From positions 1-64,000 of the forward strand of contig MU832547.1 in NCBI GenBank assembly GCA_029204225.1: a stretch of DNA of 64,000 bases. The letters run 5' to 3'. The position numbers were made by a program, and so were the translations under genes. Below, one piece after another: positions 32,346 to 42,010 of the stretch; the first letter of the stretch is position 1; each line of letters opens with the position of its first letter. The notes beneath the pieces are model-generated. The model searched no databases. It was not told where the DNA came from and saw nothing but the letters and a program-made list of their open reading frames with translations. This DNA comes from Diphasiastrum complanatum. Lineage: Eukaryota > Streptophyta > Lycopodiopsida > Lycopodiales > Lycopodiaceae.

Positions 32346-32725
32346 TTAAAATTCGTACATGATGAGGCTCGAGTTCCAAGGTGGATTTGTATGCGATCAA
32401 TGGTTGATCCACATCATTTGGTTGACTCTAGTATGATAGATCCACATCTCAAACTACATGCATGATGTGGCAAGAATTGCATATCTTTTTCCTAGATAAA
32501 CTAGACATGTGTAGAATTTACAAGTTGCATTCCACCTAACTTTGCATGTCACCTAACATTTTGCATGCCAACACATCTAAATGTACCTAACACAAACTCG
32601 ACCTATTCTACAAGGTTATGTGCTCAATTCACAAACCTCAAATATGTACAATGAAAATAACATGAGCATAGCCCCCAAAGTGAACATAGAAAGATATTTT
32701 TTACCATTCTTCACACTCCTTAAAA
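32346..32725 (-). mobile_element. Copia F 3' LTR part and polypurine tract
   Basis: The plus strand ends TTCTTCACA at 32715, followed by CTCCTTAAAA (polypurine tract on the minus strand, 32716-32725). This mirrors element A's LTR end TTCTCACA. The other LTR end is not recognisable. The sequence has no gene. Confidence 0.5.
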
Positions 32726-32734
32726 TATATCTAT

Positions 32735-33700
32735 CTAGTCACCATGGACTTTGAGATTAACCCAAGATTTGATCTCGTCTTGACAAACATGTTCTTGAGC
32801 AATGGTTTTGTGAGTAGATCTACAATGCCTGTTTTAGTCCACAAAGACTTTTGAACAAAAAACATACTTTTGCTTCTTCACCAACTTTCACAAATCCAGG
32901 TGGTTGCTCCATGTAGATCTCCTCCTCAAGATAACCATTGAGGAAAGCATTAGATACATCAAGTTGAAACATCCTCCAATTGTGATAACATGCAAGTGAA
33001 ATGAGAATTCTTATGGTTACCATTTTTGCAACAGGTGCAAAAGTGTCTTCATAATCAAGACCTTTGACTTTGCTAGGTGGATTGACAAGCTCCCATGTAT
33101 GGTTTGACATCAAGGCTTCATATTCAAGGGCCATTGCTTCAGCCCACTCCTTGGATTGCAGTGCTTCTTGGACATCTCTTGTCTTCATGTGATATGAAGA
33201 ATGCATGATAGGAGGTACAATCCTCCACTTGCTTGCCTTTCTCCACATATGTGAGCCTACTTGGCTCGGATATTTCTCTTGTGGATCTTCTAGGTGTAGG
33301 TGCTTGAAGTTGCTCGTCCTCAAGCCTCGTCCCCAACATGTCTTGAATAGCATCAAGATTAATAATGGTAGATCCTGCATGAGATTCCTGGATCTTTGCC
33401 TCATCCAAGTTATACTTTTGATCTTCATGGAAGATCACATCTTTACTTACAACATTCTTGTTAGTAGAGCGAACATAAACTTTAGATGCTTTCTTAGAAG
33501 ATGCATATCCAACAAAAATTTCTTTAATAGCACTAGGATCATCCTTTTTCCTAGTCTCTAAAGAAACACACACATAGCATAAACAACCAAAGATCCTAAG
33601 ATGATCTACCTTAGGCTTTTCTTTGTACAACATTTCATATGGTGTTCTTCCTTCATGGCAAGATTTGGAAGCCTATTACAAAGGTAATTGGCACATGCAA
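32735..33700 (-). pseudogene. Copia F: integrase C-terminus, RT with deletions, RNase H tip
   Basis: On the minus strand: MLYKEKPKVDHLRIFGCLCYVC (about 33570-33633), PSAIKEIFVGYASSKKASKVY, then the linker with IQDMLGTRLEDEQ and TPRRSTREISEPSRLTYVEKGK, RT opening EALQSKEWAEAMALEYEALMSNHTWEL (about 33080-33165), then directly LDYEDTFAPVAKMVTIR (the CKWVYK...ARLVAKGF part is deleted), MFQLDVSNAFLNGYLEEEIYMEQPPGF (about 32890-32970) and SLCGLKQA. From there the sequence jumps to the RNase H end VDLLTKPLLKNMF (about 32775-32815). So at least two internal deletions removed the RT catalytic core and most of RNase H. Confidence 0.85.
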
Positions 33701-34685
33701 CTGCTTCTCTCCAAAATTCCTTGGGTAGAGATGCTTCTAGTCTAATGGCTTTTGCACATTCATAAAATGTTCTTTTCTTTCAGCAACTCCATTCTATTGA
33801 GGAGTATAAGAACATGAAAACTCTGTGTATTCCTTCTTGCTCACAATAGTTATTAAACTTATTAGAGGTATATTCACCTCCACTATCACATCTCAAAACT
33901 TTTAGTTTAATAAAAAATTGCTTTTCAACATATGCTTTGAATGTAAGGAAGACATCAAACACCATGGCTTTAGAAGATAAAAGATAAATTTAATAAAATC
34001 TTGTGTAATCATCTATGAAGGACACAAAACATATTGCTCCTCCTTTGCTCTTGGAAGAAGAAAAGTGAACATTTGAATGCATGAGCTCAAGTGTTTGATG
34101 AGTCTTAATGTTGGATCTTGTAAAAGGTCTTCTTTGAGCTTTGGCCAAAACACATGCTTCACAAGGTTGTAGCTCCTTTGCCATAGATTTTGGTAATCCA
34201 ACTTCCTTGACCATGATTGCATGGCTAAGGACTACTTGAACAAGTCCATTGTTCTTTAGAGCATCTCCAATATATGCTAATTGTTTGTGAAGATCTTTAA
34301 CTCTCATGACATAGTTTGAAGCACCCTCATCAACTCTTTGATAGATTAGGAATATTTGATATCTAAGTGTGAGTAGTCTTGATGTGTTCTTTGCTCCATA
34401 AATTGTCTTAAGGATGTCCCAAGCTCCTTGGCTGAGGTGCAAGAACTAATTTCTCTTAACACTTCATTGGACACATTCATTTTAATAAAATGAAGAGCAA
34501 TCTTGAATCTCTTCTTGAATGTTTGAGCTGCCTCATTAACACCTTCAGGTTCAACCTCAACTCCTGACACAATGTCCATTACATTTTGAAGAACCAATAA
34601 TGATTCCATTCTTATCTTCCAAATAGCATAATTGGAAGATGTTAACCTCTCACCATGATCCAAGACAAATGAACCCATGGATGTC
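33700..34685 (-). pseudogene. Copia F: gag fused to integrase by deletion
   Basis: ATG at 34681 begins MGSFVLDHGERL, TSSNYAIWKIRMESLL, VMDIVSGVEVEPEG, KIALHFIKMNVSNEVLREIS (gag; N-terminal half). After a frame change near 34430 gag continues with AWDILKTIYGAKNTSRLLTLR and ends at NNGLVQVVLS (about 34225), which is joined directly to the integrase segment ELQPCEACVLAKAQRRPFTR, ELMHSNVHF and FVSFIDDYTRFY (about 33990-34190). The zinc knuckle, protease and integrase zinc region are missing. FKAYVEKQFFIKLKVLRCDSGGEYTS (about 33855-33935) retains the second Asp. The start of F is cut by the LTR at 34686. Confidence 0.85.
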
Positions 34686-35160
34686 TGTCGTGATATACCA
34701 ACAAAGAAATGATAGATTTGTATATTATTTAATGTCAAACCCCAAGAGGATAGCACTTAAAAGATGATTAATTGATACAGTTCTGACTTATTCGAATGTA
34801 GTGGAGTCGGGTGTTATTCTGGTTGTCAAATAGATATTTTATAAGTAACCAACTTTTATTTTTATAGTGCGCATGGTGATGATAATTTGCAGAACAACAG
34901 ATCAGATGTTATCAAAGTAGCATGAATGTACTACACTCTGACTGATTAAGTTGTCAGCAAAGATTCGAGAGACGTTCGATGCTTTCGTGTATGAACAAAC
35001 AATTAGTTAATATTATTCTTTAACTATTGGGTTCTAGACAATAGTCCTCAACAACAAAAGTCCATTCAAGGTGCAAAGGTGTCATGTTTCAGCATTTTCG
35101 CAAAAATGTACATGCTGGTTTCAGCATTTTCGCAACCTTTGGTGAACTCATATGATGCAC
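34686..35160 (-). repeat. Element C 3' LTR (family X) part
   Basis: The first ~35 bases match the edge of the LTR at 28892 (TGTCGTG, TACCAACA, AAATGATAGAT) and the LTR end at 43058. Inside, GTTTCAGCATTTTCGCAA occurs twice (about 35088 and 35118). No polypurine tract is obvious between the LTR and the integrase end. Confidence 0.55.
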
Positions 35161-35166
35161 CAGAAA

Positions 35167-35570
35167 TTAGTCATAATAGCGCTTCACCCTTGAACCATTT
35201 ACTCGAGTGTCAAGTAAATGTCCTTGGAGATCAGCTAACTGAAGTGATCCATTATTTATAACTTCTATGACTTTATACGGTCCCATCCATCTGGTATGTA
35301 ATTTTCTAGGAAACAACATGTGTCTATTATCATACAGAAGCACATAATCTCCTCGTTTAATTTTTATTTTCATAATGGATTGGTCAAAATTTTCTTTTAT
35401 TTTATTCTGAACTCGTTCAGTCTCGATTAATGAAAGACAACGATCCTCTTCCAGTTGCGTCAAAGAAATCATCCGCTCCCGGAGACTATCGTGTTCATCC
35501 ATTCGCTCTTCATTACTAATGCGAAACGTCAAAACTTCGAATTCTATTGGCAGTATGGGATGCATTCCAT
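35167..35570 (-). pseudogene. Element C: integrase C-terminal segment (GPY/F)
   Basis: Starts within HPILPIEFEVLTFRI, the usual post-core start in gypsy integrases. It continues with a charged helix-rich stretch (EEDRCLSLIETERVQNKIKE), then KIKRGDYVLLYDNR and the GPY/F module RWMGPYKVIEVINNGSLQLAD, and ends at VNGSRVKRYYD, the end of polyproteins of the Tat/Athila type. The catalytic core is missing: a deletion joins this piece to the second protease-like domain at about 35565-35575, where two frames overlap. Confidence 0.85.
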
Positions 35571-36128
35571 ACTAAATATCTGTTTGGTAGACCAATTTAT
35601 AATAGCATCTGCTTGATATAACCATGGTCTTCCAAATAATATTGAATAAGGTGGCATATCTACTGGATTTATGACAAGGAAATTCATAACAAACGTCTCT
35701 ATCTCTATAATTACGTTAATACCTTTTAGCTCGCCTACTGGTATACATTTAGTTGCGTCTGCTAAATGGATTTCATGATAAGTGATAGGCTGTATCTGGT
35801 TTTCTAATCCTAATTCTTTAACCATTGTTTTCATTACTAAATTGATACTGGATCTTGAGTCTATTAGTATTCTATCTATAGTCTGATCTCCTATGATCGC
35901 ACTAATCTCTGGAACTCCACAATCTCCTCTACCTACGTATTCTACTCTATTACTGTATGCAGGTATACTTAGTGTGACAAACCTTTTCCCTTCCTCAATT
36001 CCTACTGACCAAATCCCTTCTTCCTCCGAAGTATAGCTTGAGGAAGATGTAGGTGTCTCACCTTCGTACTTATCTTTTTCCCATGATATGGAAATTCTTT
36101 TATGACTTTTTCCTATTGGTGTCTCCAT
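35571..36128 (-). CDS. Element C: second retropepsin-like domain (PR2)
   Basis: An open stretch of about 185 codons in the same frame as gag's end and PR1. After a serine- and acidic-rich linker (SSSSYTSEEEGIW) it has VPEISAIIGDQTIDRILIDS-RSS (active-site region, about 35855-35915), INLVMKTMVKELGL, IHLADATKCIPVGEL (flap region), MNFLVINPVDMPPYSILFGRPW (about 35640-35700) and LYQADAIINWSTKQI. This is the retropepsin fold order of gypsy proteases. The usual D-S/T-G triad reads D-S-R, as in PR1. It differs from PR1 at roughly half of the aligned positions, so the duplication is old. A retropepsin would cut the polyprotein in the particle; with Arg in the triad, activity is doubtful. Confidence 0.75.
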
Positions 36129-36191
36129 CTGGTCTATGAAGGTAATCTCCTTATTCTTCCAGTGGGTTATAACATCGGCCTGATAGAGCCA

Positions 36192-36722
36192 TGGTCATCC
36201 TAATAACACTCTATATGATGATTGTCTCATAGTTTTTAATATTATAAAATCCATAAGAGACTTATGGTCTCCAATATAAACTATAACCTGAGACAGTTCT
36301 TCTATTGGTGATCTTCTAGTTGCATCGGCTAACCTTAAATGTCTTAAGGTGGGTGCTATTCTATGATGAATTCCTAATTCATATGTTGTTTCTTCAGTCA
36401 TTATATTTACACTAGATCTGGAATCTATGGGTACACTATCTAAGATGCAGCCATTAATTACTACCTGAATCTCTGGTTGGCCTTCGTCACCGTAATTATC
36501 TAATCCTATGTTGACTACTGGTAACTCTGCTTTTCTTCTATTTTTATTCTGCAAAAATTGCTTAATTTCTTTCTTATAATATTGGTTATCGTCTAATAAC
36601 TGTTTAAAAGTTATATTGGGCATTTTGGAAACAAGGTCTTCTACAATATTATAAGAACGGTTTCTAAGTGGCGACAGATCTCTGGGTATCTCGCTACTTA
36701 TAACTGGATCTGAAAATGTCAC
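36192..36722 (-). pseudogene. Element C: first retropepsin-like domain (PR1)
   Basis: Upstream is a linker with ITFKQLLDDNQYYKKEIKQFL. Then come IQVVINGCILDSVPIDS-RSS (about 36405-36460), VNIMTEETTYELGI, LRLADATRRSPIEEL, MDFIILKTMRQSSYRVLLG, a TGA at about 36192-36194, and then PWLYQADVITHWKNKEI. The TGA stands exactly where PR2 has Arg (GRPW), so it is best explained by CGA to TGA decay. Same order of blocks as PR2, same D-S-R instead of D-S/T-G. The two domains follow one another in one frame, which is not the usual single-protease arrangement. Confidence 0.75.
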
Positions 36723-36764
36723 TTTTTTAACTTTTCTAATTTCTTCGTCTAAAAGCTTCTTAGC

Positions 36765-37490
36765 TTATGAACTAATATCAACATCATAATATTTTCCATA
36801 AGACTTATCAAGGTTTAATTCTTTATTACTAGGAATTTTTACTAACTGTTCTGCGACCTTCGCTTTTTCTGTCGCATTTTTCTCGTTTGTCGCAGTTTTC
36901 GCAATTTTTGTCTTAGTTTTCTTCTTATCTTTAAGAGTTAAAGAAGCTTTACTACTTCTTGTAGTTACTTTTTTTATCTTTTCCTCTAAATCTGGCCATT
37001 GATGGTCTTGATCTAATAATTCAGACTCTACTTCTATCCTCTGAACTATCATGTCATCTTCCCTAGGAGAGTTTACAAACCTTGGTTTAGACCGTGGCTG
37101 TTGTGGCTGAGGACATTCAGCAGTGACATGCCCTTCGCCTTTACATTTAGCGCAGAGCGGCACATATCCTGCTGATCTCCTGGGTTCAGGGCAATCAGGC
37201 GAATAGTGACCCGGGGCTCCACAATTGTAGCACGAACCCCTTACTCTGGTTGGTGGAGTGAAATCTTGTGTTCCGCCCCTTCGCAAAATAGTGTACTGTT
37301 GACCAATACGTTGTTTTGGTATATTGGTTTTTTGGTTAGTAGGAGTTGCAGTATAAGCTACCTCCTCATGATTATTAATCGGACAGAGGAATAGTTCCTC
37401 TTCTAAATAGTTAGTCTATAAATTGGGACAATTGGTTTTAGAATGGCCTTCCTTCCCACAAGCGGTACACCAAATATTGGCCTTAGGCTT
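36765..37490 (-). pseudogene. Element C: gag C-terminus with three zinc knuckles
   Basis: Three CX2CX4HX4C motifs follow each other: CTACGKEGHSKTNC (about 37438-37480), CYNCGAPGHYSPDC (about 37190-37235) and CAKCKGEGHVTAEC (about 37110-37150). Between the first and second is an acidic spacer (LEEELFLCPINNHEE) and a stop right after the first knuckle. After the third knuckle comes a lysine/threonine-rich basic tail (KKVTTRSSKASLTLKDKKKT), which may bind RNA, and a TAA at about 36765. Most gypsy gags have one or two knuckles; three is uncommon. Confidence 0.8.
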
Positions 37491-37924
37491 CACTTTCTTT
37501 CGCTTGGCTTTAACATCAGATATTTGGACTTTAAATCACTCATTTCTTTTGTTAACAACTCAACACTTTTCCTTAATGGATCCATCTTTTCGGATTTCTC
37601 CATTCTTTTCTTTCTTTCTGAGTTCCTATTCTTGGATTTCTTGTAAGAAGGTTCTTCTTCTGATGAAGAAGAATAAGATGAATACTCGAAAGATTCTTTC
37701 ACATCCACTGAATCAGATTCTGATTCAGACTCAGTAGATGTTTCAGATTTTTCTGTTCGTTTAAATTTGTGCTTTTTACTACTTTTTCTTTCATTTCTCC
37801 GTCTACGAGAAATTCGGGAAGTTTCATAATTTTTGGCAGAAGCGATGACATCTTCCAAGGAAGTCATCAAACCCTGTTGACAATAACGATCCATTCTTAG
37901 GCAAGCCACCCAAGAACTATTCAT
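37490..37924 (-). pseudogene. Element C: gag middle, frameshifted
   Basis: The frame overlaps the end of the upstream gag frame by eight bases (ATGAATAG). SLEDVIASAKNYETS is the standard end of the gag helical domain. Then come a basic run (SRRRRNERKSSKKHKFKR), a serine/glutamate-rich acidic region and a coiled-coil-like LRKSVELLTKEMSDLKSKYLML. The position of the frame change, in the middle of the gag domain, argues for a mutation rather than a designed overlap. Confidence 0.75.
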
Positions 37925-38681
37925 TTTGCATAGGAACTAGATATTGGGCTCCTAACTTTTCTATTAAATTCTTAACCCTATGAGTATATTTCCTAAGTGA
38001 TTCCTTTGGTTTTTTCTCAACAGAGTTAAGCCGAGCCAACAATCTAGTGGAATATCCTATCTCCCTAAACTGTTTAAGAAATGTTGCTTTTAAAGTGTTC
38101 CAAGTATTAACTGTTTCCGGTACTAATTGACTGTACCAAATTCTAGCCTGCTTTCGTAGAAGACATGGTGAAATTCTAACTTTGTCCTCGTTCGTCTGCT
38201 CTTTATTTCCAATGGTAATGGATTCAAATTGTGACAAATAACTATCCGCATCTTCAGATGATGATCCCTTAAAGAAATCGTATCTGATTTTTGTAGATGT
38301 GGGTGGCGCTAGATTAGCCATATTAACAGATGGTGGTGAACTAGATGAACTTGGAGGATCCGAATCTAAACTACGCTTAGACAATGGTTCTGAAGAAGAA
38401 GATTTTGATTCTGAACTTGGTTCGAAAGTAGAATCAGATGAATCTGATTCAGGTGAATTTGTAGAACTTGGTGTTTCAACAGATCTTTCCTCAAATGAAT
38501 CTACAAATGTTGTAGTAGCGTTTAGAAGATCATTAAATGCTTCAGGTGTTAATCTTGCTCTAATTGGTGAGTTTTGCAAATTCTGCAAATACAAATCTCT
38601 AGACTTCCTATATGCTTCTAATCGTTGTGCACGCTCTAAACGTTTCTGTTCAATAATTGCTTGAGAGTATGTTCTTGGCAT
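37917..38681 (-). CDS. Element C: gag N-terminal and capsid-like domain
   Basis: ATG at 38681 opens 254 codons: an arginine-rich helical start (EQKRLERAQRLEAYRKSR), a long serine-rich low-complexity linker (about residues 70-125), then the retrotransposon gag (UBN2/Retrotrans_gag type) domain from about residue 130: FFKGSSSEDADSYLSQFE, ARIWYSQLVPETVNTWNTLK, FLKQFREIGYSTRLLARLNS, KPKESLRKYTHRVKNLIEKL. It forms the particle shell in the family. The frame ends MQNE-stop where it should continue, so it is disrupted. The start lies 65 bases downstream of the primer site, an unusually short leader. Confidence 0.85.
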   Translation of the reverse strand: MPRTYSQAIIEQKRLERAQRLEAYRKSRDLYLQNLQNSPIRARLTPEAFNDLLNATTTFVDSFEERSVETPSSTNSPESDSSDSTFEPSSESKSSSSEPLSKRSLDSDPPSSSSSPPSVNMANLAPPTSTKIRYDFFKGSSSEDADSYLSQFESITIGNKEQTNEDKVRISPCLLRKQARIWYSQLVPETVNTWNTLKATFLKQFREIGYSTRLLARLNSVEKKPKESLRKYTHRVKNLIEKLGAQYLVPMQNE

Positions 38682-38745
38682 GCATTACATGAGAAAGATT
38701 CGTAGATGTAATACACTTAAAAATATTGCAAAAGGTGAAATTCAT

Positions 38746-38765
38746 CTCCCCGACAATGGCGCCAA
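38746..38765 (-). other. Element C primer binding site (tRNA-Asp type)
   Basis: On the minus strand the sequence is TTGGCGCCATTGTCGGGGAG, two mismatches from the Tat/Athila consensus TTGGCGCCGTTGCCGGGGA, complementary to the 3' end of tRNA-Asp. Four other sites of this type occur in the window (19917, 43069, 44181, 46031), none identical. Confidence 0.8.
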
Positions 38766-38769
38766 ATTA

Positions 38770-40020
38770 TGTGGTGGCCTAGTCGTTATAGATTTCCACA
38801 AAATCGATGAATTACGTAGTATAAAAGGTTTCATCGTTTTCCAGGAGAGAGAGAATAATCTCATCTTTTGCATAGTAATTGTATGTATGATGGTAAACGG
38901 ACTAGAATATATAAAATTCACAATGAATACTACAGCGACATAACTGGTTATTCGAAGATATTTTGGTGAATTGGCATCCAGGAACACCAATGGTGAAACA
39001 ATTTGGTCAAGGTCTGCAATTGTAAAGATTACTTTATCTTTCAGGCTCTTCAAACATCAGGTAAACAATCAGAACAAACAACAACCAGCAAACAGATTCA
39101 TCAAGCAGAATCACATTGGCTAAAGATTCTTCTTAATCAGACATAGAGTATTAGTTTTTATCGCAGGAAGCAAACAAAACAAAACATCAAACAATCTCAT
39201 TATCTGAACACATAGCTCATTCAGAATTGAAGAAAGTTCTGCTAAAAGTTATTCTTAATAGCTTCGGCTAATTCCCTGCACCCATTAGTCAGAATTGTTA
39301 CTTGCTGGTGTTGCCTGAAAATCCATGTTAGAGTAACTAAAATTCAGTAAGACATGAGAAATGTGTGTGACGCAAACAGAATAGTATCACAATCAATCAC
39401 AGATCATACAGAGTGTATTCGCACAAATGATAAGAAGTAATTATGTGAAAGATAGCAGAGGGAAAGAATGCTCAAGCTATAGAAACTTGCTCTTCACTCT
39501 CTATTGATACTCAGCTCTGCGTAGAAATGCGTCAGTACAATAGCACATAGTGTTGTCCTTATAGGAACGTTCTTCAGCCTCAACATTGTTTACGAACTGT
39601 CAAATGTCGGATCTGAACTGCTACTACGTCTCTTATAGAACGTCGCAACTTCTATTCTAAATATGAATTTACAAGGTGCAATTAGGCCTTTACATAGAAA
39701 TTGAAATTTTTTTACAATATATGACAAAACTTGGATAATGTGAGATCATGAGACTCCACAAAGACTTTGTCATTCTTGAGCAGAAGAAAAAACTCGATTC
39801 AAAAATTTTTGAGCATTTGGTCTCGAAGATTGTGTAATTTAAGAGGATCAATTTGAATTGATCCGGAACTGCTGGACAACTGTATGACAGTTTCTGTCTT
39901 TATTCTTCTTGTGGTCTCATCTTGTAGAGTTGTCTTTTCTACATTGTAGGGTCGAAGATCTCGCGTAGTATAGCCCTCCCGCCTGTCAACAAGGGTTAGA
40001 TCACTAGATAGGTACCTAAC
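38770..40020 (-). other. Presumed 5' LTR of element C and spacer
   Basis: TGTGGTGGCC at 38770 is the likely inner edge of the 5' LTR. The sequence to about 40020 has no gene. The outer boundary is not visible. A CTCCCGCCTGTCAAC block at about 39977 resembles CCCGCCTGTCAAT at 44332, suggesting that this LTR family extends to about 40000. Confidence 0.4.
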
Positions 40021-40800
40021 TATGCATAGATGCTACTTTTAGTTAATTTCCTACTTTCTCCCTTAACTCTAATCACCATTAACACTATTCTCCTTTAACT
40101 CTACTCCTCTACACTAACATTCATCATGATTTGGGTGAAGGGAAGGGATAGAAAAGAAGAGGTTGAGAAGAGAAGAGAGAAAGAGAGAGAGATAGAGAGT
40201 GAGGGTGGAGGTTAGCTCAAATGCTCCTTATGCTTGCTAATGGAAAAGCATTCACTATGGCAAACAATAAACTTGATTTGGTTGATCTCTTTATAGATCA
40301 AGTACATCCATGAGCTGTGTACTATCCAGCAGGCCTTCACACGTGTGAAGAGTGCCTAGTCATCCAGATCCACCAATGGGAGTCATATGTGCTCATTTCC
40401 CAAAGTTGACTATTCTCTTTGGCTAGAAAACAAAAAGCTAGTCTTCCACATTTATAGGAATATTTCCTATAAAATAGGATCTAATGGAATCTTCCTATCT
40501 TATCTTCTAGAAGCTTATCCACACATGTGAATGGTATCTTGACATGTGTGAGTAATAACTCATTCACATGGAAGTCCAATCTATTTACAAAAAGTTTGAC
40601 CAATTTGACCATTTTCAAGATTCTACTCAAAGGTCAATTTCACACTAGTGTAGATCAAGCTAAAACCAATCTAACTTAATAAAAATGACTTACGTACATT
40701 CTTTCACACGTGGGAACAGACTTCACACGTGTGAGATCCTATCAAGCTCAAATAACTTGAGATCTACAAGATACAACAAGTTGGAAGTGATATTTTAGCA
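40020..40800 (-). repeat. Copia G 3' LTR
   Basis: Ends TATTTTAGCA at 40800, directly before the polypurine tract CTCCTCCTCA (40801-40810; GAGGAGGAG on the minus strand). From about 40270 to the end it matches the first ~520 bases of the copia B LTR in opposite orientation. It contains five CACACGTGTG-like palindromes (about 40338, 40520, 40543, 40706, 40727), most at the same relative positions as in B. The left boundary is uncertain; 40130-40210 is a GA-rich run. Confidence 0.65.
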
Positions 40801-40810
40801 CTCCTCCTCA

Positions 40811-42010
40811 CTTCTAACTTGGCAAGTCTAATGTACACATATCTACATCTCCAAGAGCATTTCTTAACTTGAAAAATGAATCTTTAGCCAAAGGTTTGGT
40901 TAAGATATCAGCTATGCACTCGGATGAAGGCACATGATGAAATTGAACCTCCTTGGATTGCACCTTCTCCCTCACAAAGTGATGAGCTATCTCAATATGC
41001 TTTGTTCTAGCATGGAAGATCGGATTGGTAGCAATTTGTTGAGAAGCTTGATTGTCACAATAGATGCAAATGACCTCCTCGGCCTTTAGCACTTGAAGCT
41101 CCACCAAAGGTCTTCTTAGCCATAGGAGTTCTTTGGTTGTTGAAGTCAATGCCTTGTACTCGGCTTCACAAGAGGAAAGAGAAATTGTATCTTGCTTTTT
41201 GGAAAGCCAAGATATCACTCCTCCACAAAGAAAAGTGACAAATGCACTTATGGATCTTCTATCCATCTTATCTCCTGCAAAATCTGAATCCGAAAATGCT
41301 CTCAAGTACAAGTTAGATCCTTGATAGAGAATGCCAAAAAATCTAGTAGAAGAGACATATCTAAGCACTCTCTTGGCACTTTTCCAATGATGCATCAAGG
41401 GACCTTGCATATATTGACTTAAATTGCTTACACTATAACTCAAGTCTGGTCTAGTGATTGTCAAATAGATTAAGGAGCCTATTAGCTTCCTAAAGAGTGT
41501 GATGTCCTTAAAGGATGCTTCATCACAATCATTAGTAACTTTACAAGTTTGCTCCATAGGGGTGTCAATCCCTTTACAATATTTCATGCCAAACCTCTCA
41601 AGAATGGAATTAGCATACTTTGATTGACTTATAAAAGTAAAATCACTACCTCTAGTAACTTCTATTCCAAGTATGAACTTAAGAAGTCCTAGATCTACCA
41701 TCTTGAATTCACTAGACAAGGAAACTTTAACATTTCCTATGCCTTCACCATCATTTCATGTCAATATGATATCATCAACATAAAGTACTAAAATGATGAT
41801 CTTTCCATCATTACATTTGATGTACAAAGAAGGGTCATAAGAGCTAATCACAAAGCCAAGAGAATAGAGAAAATCATGCAACCTAGAAGCTCTAGGTGCT
41901 TGCTTCAAGCCATATAGGCTCTTCCTTAAGTGGCAAACCTTGTCCTCCTCACCATCCTTGATGAAGCCCTCGGGTTGCAACATGTATATTTCCTCCTCCA
42001 AGTAGTGGCT
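40811..42010 (-). pseudogene. Copia G: RT C-terminal half and complete RNase H
   Basis: The best-preserved copia pol in the window. On the minus strand: YLEEEIYMLQPEGF, SLYGLKQAPRASRL (about 41885-41925), IILVLYVDDIILT (about 41757-41795) with an intact YVDD, one stop (TGA at about 41754), SSEFKMVDLGLLKFILGIEV, FGMKYCKGIDTPME, GSLIYLTITRPDLSYSVSNL, AFSDSDFAGDKMDRRSISAF, SLSSCEAEYKALTSTTKELLWL (RNase H), CDNQASQQIATNP, HARTKHIEIAHHFVRE and ADILTKPLAKD at the end, 25 codons before the LTR. A 301-codon frame runs without interruption from 41719 to 40814. The 5' part is cut off at about 42010. Confidence 0.9.

Larger units (their letters stand above)
34686..38790 (-). mobile_element. Element C: Tat/Athila-like gypsy without RT
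   Basis: A minus-strand Ty3/gypsy element with a left edge TGTCGTGATATACC (34686, LTR family X) and a tRNA-Asp primer site at 38746-38765. Between them are gag, three zinc knuckles, two successive protease-like domains and the integrase C-terminal GPY/F segment. RT, RNase H and the integrase core are absent. The order, the tRNA-Asp primer and the protein style fit the Tat/Athila branch. The right LTR, which starts TGTGGTGGCC at 38770, does not visibly match the left one, so the two ends may come from different copies. Being without RT, it cannot move by itself. Confidence 0.75.

Noticed and set aside
37917-37924. Programmed gag overlap (ATGAATAG stop-restart) in element C
   Set aside because: The frame change falls inside the conserved gag domain, so a one-base mutation is more likely than programmed re-initiation.
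34686-38790. Element C as an endogenous pararetrovirus
   Set aside because: Zinc knuckles followed by protease could suggest it, but there is an integrase GPY/F end, a tRNA-Asp primer site next to an LTR-like sequence, a gypsy gag domain, and no movement-protein motif.
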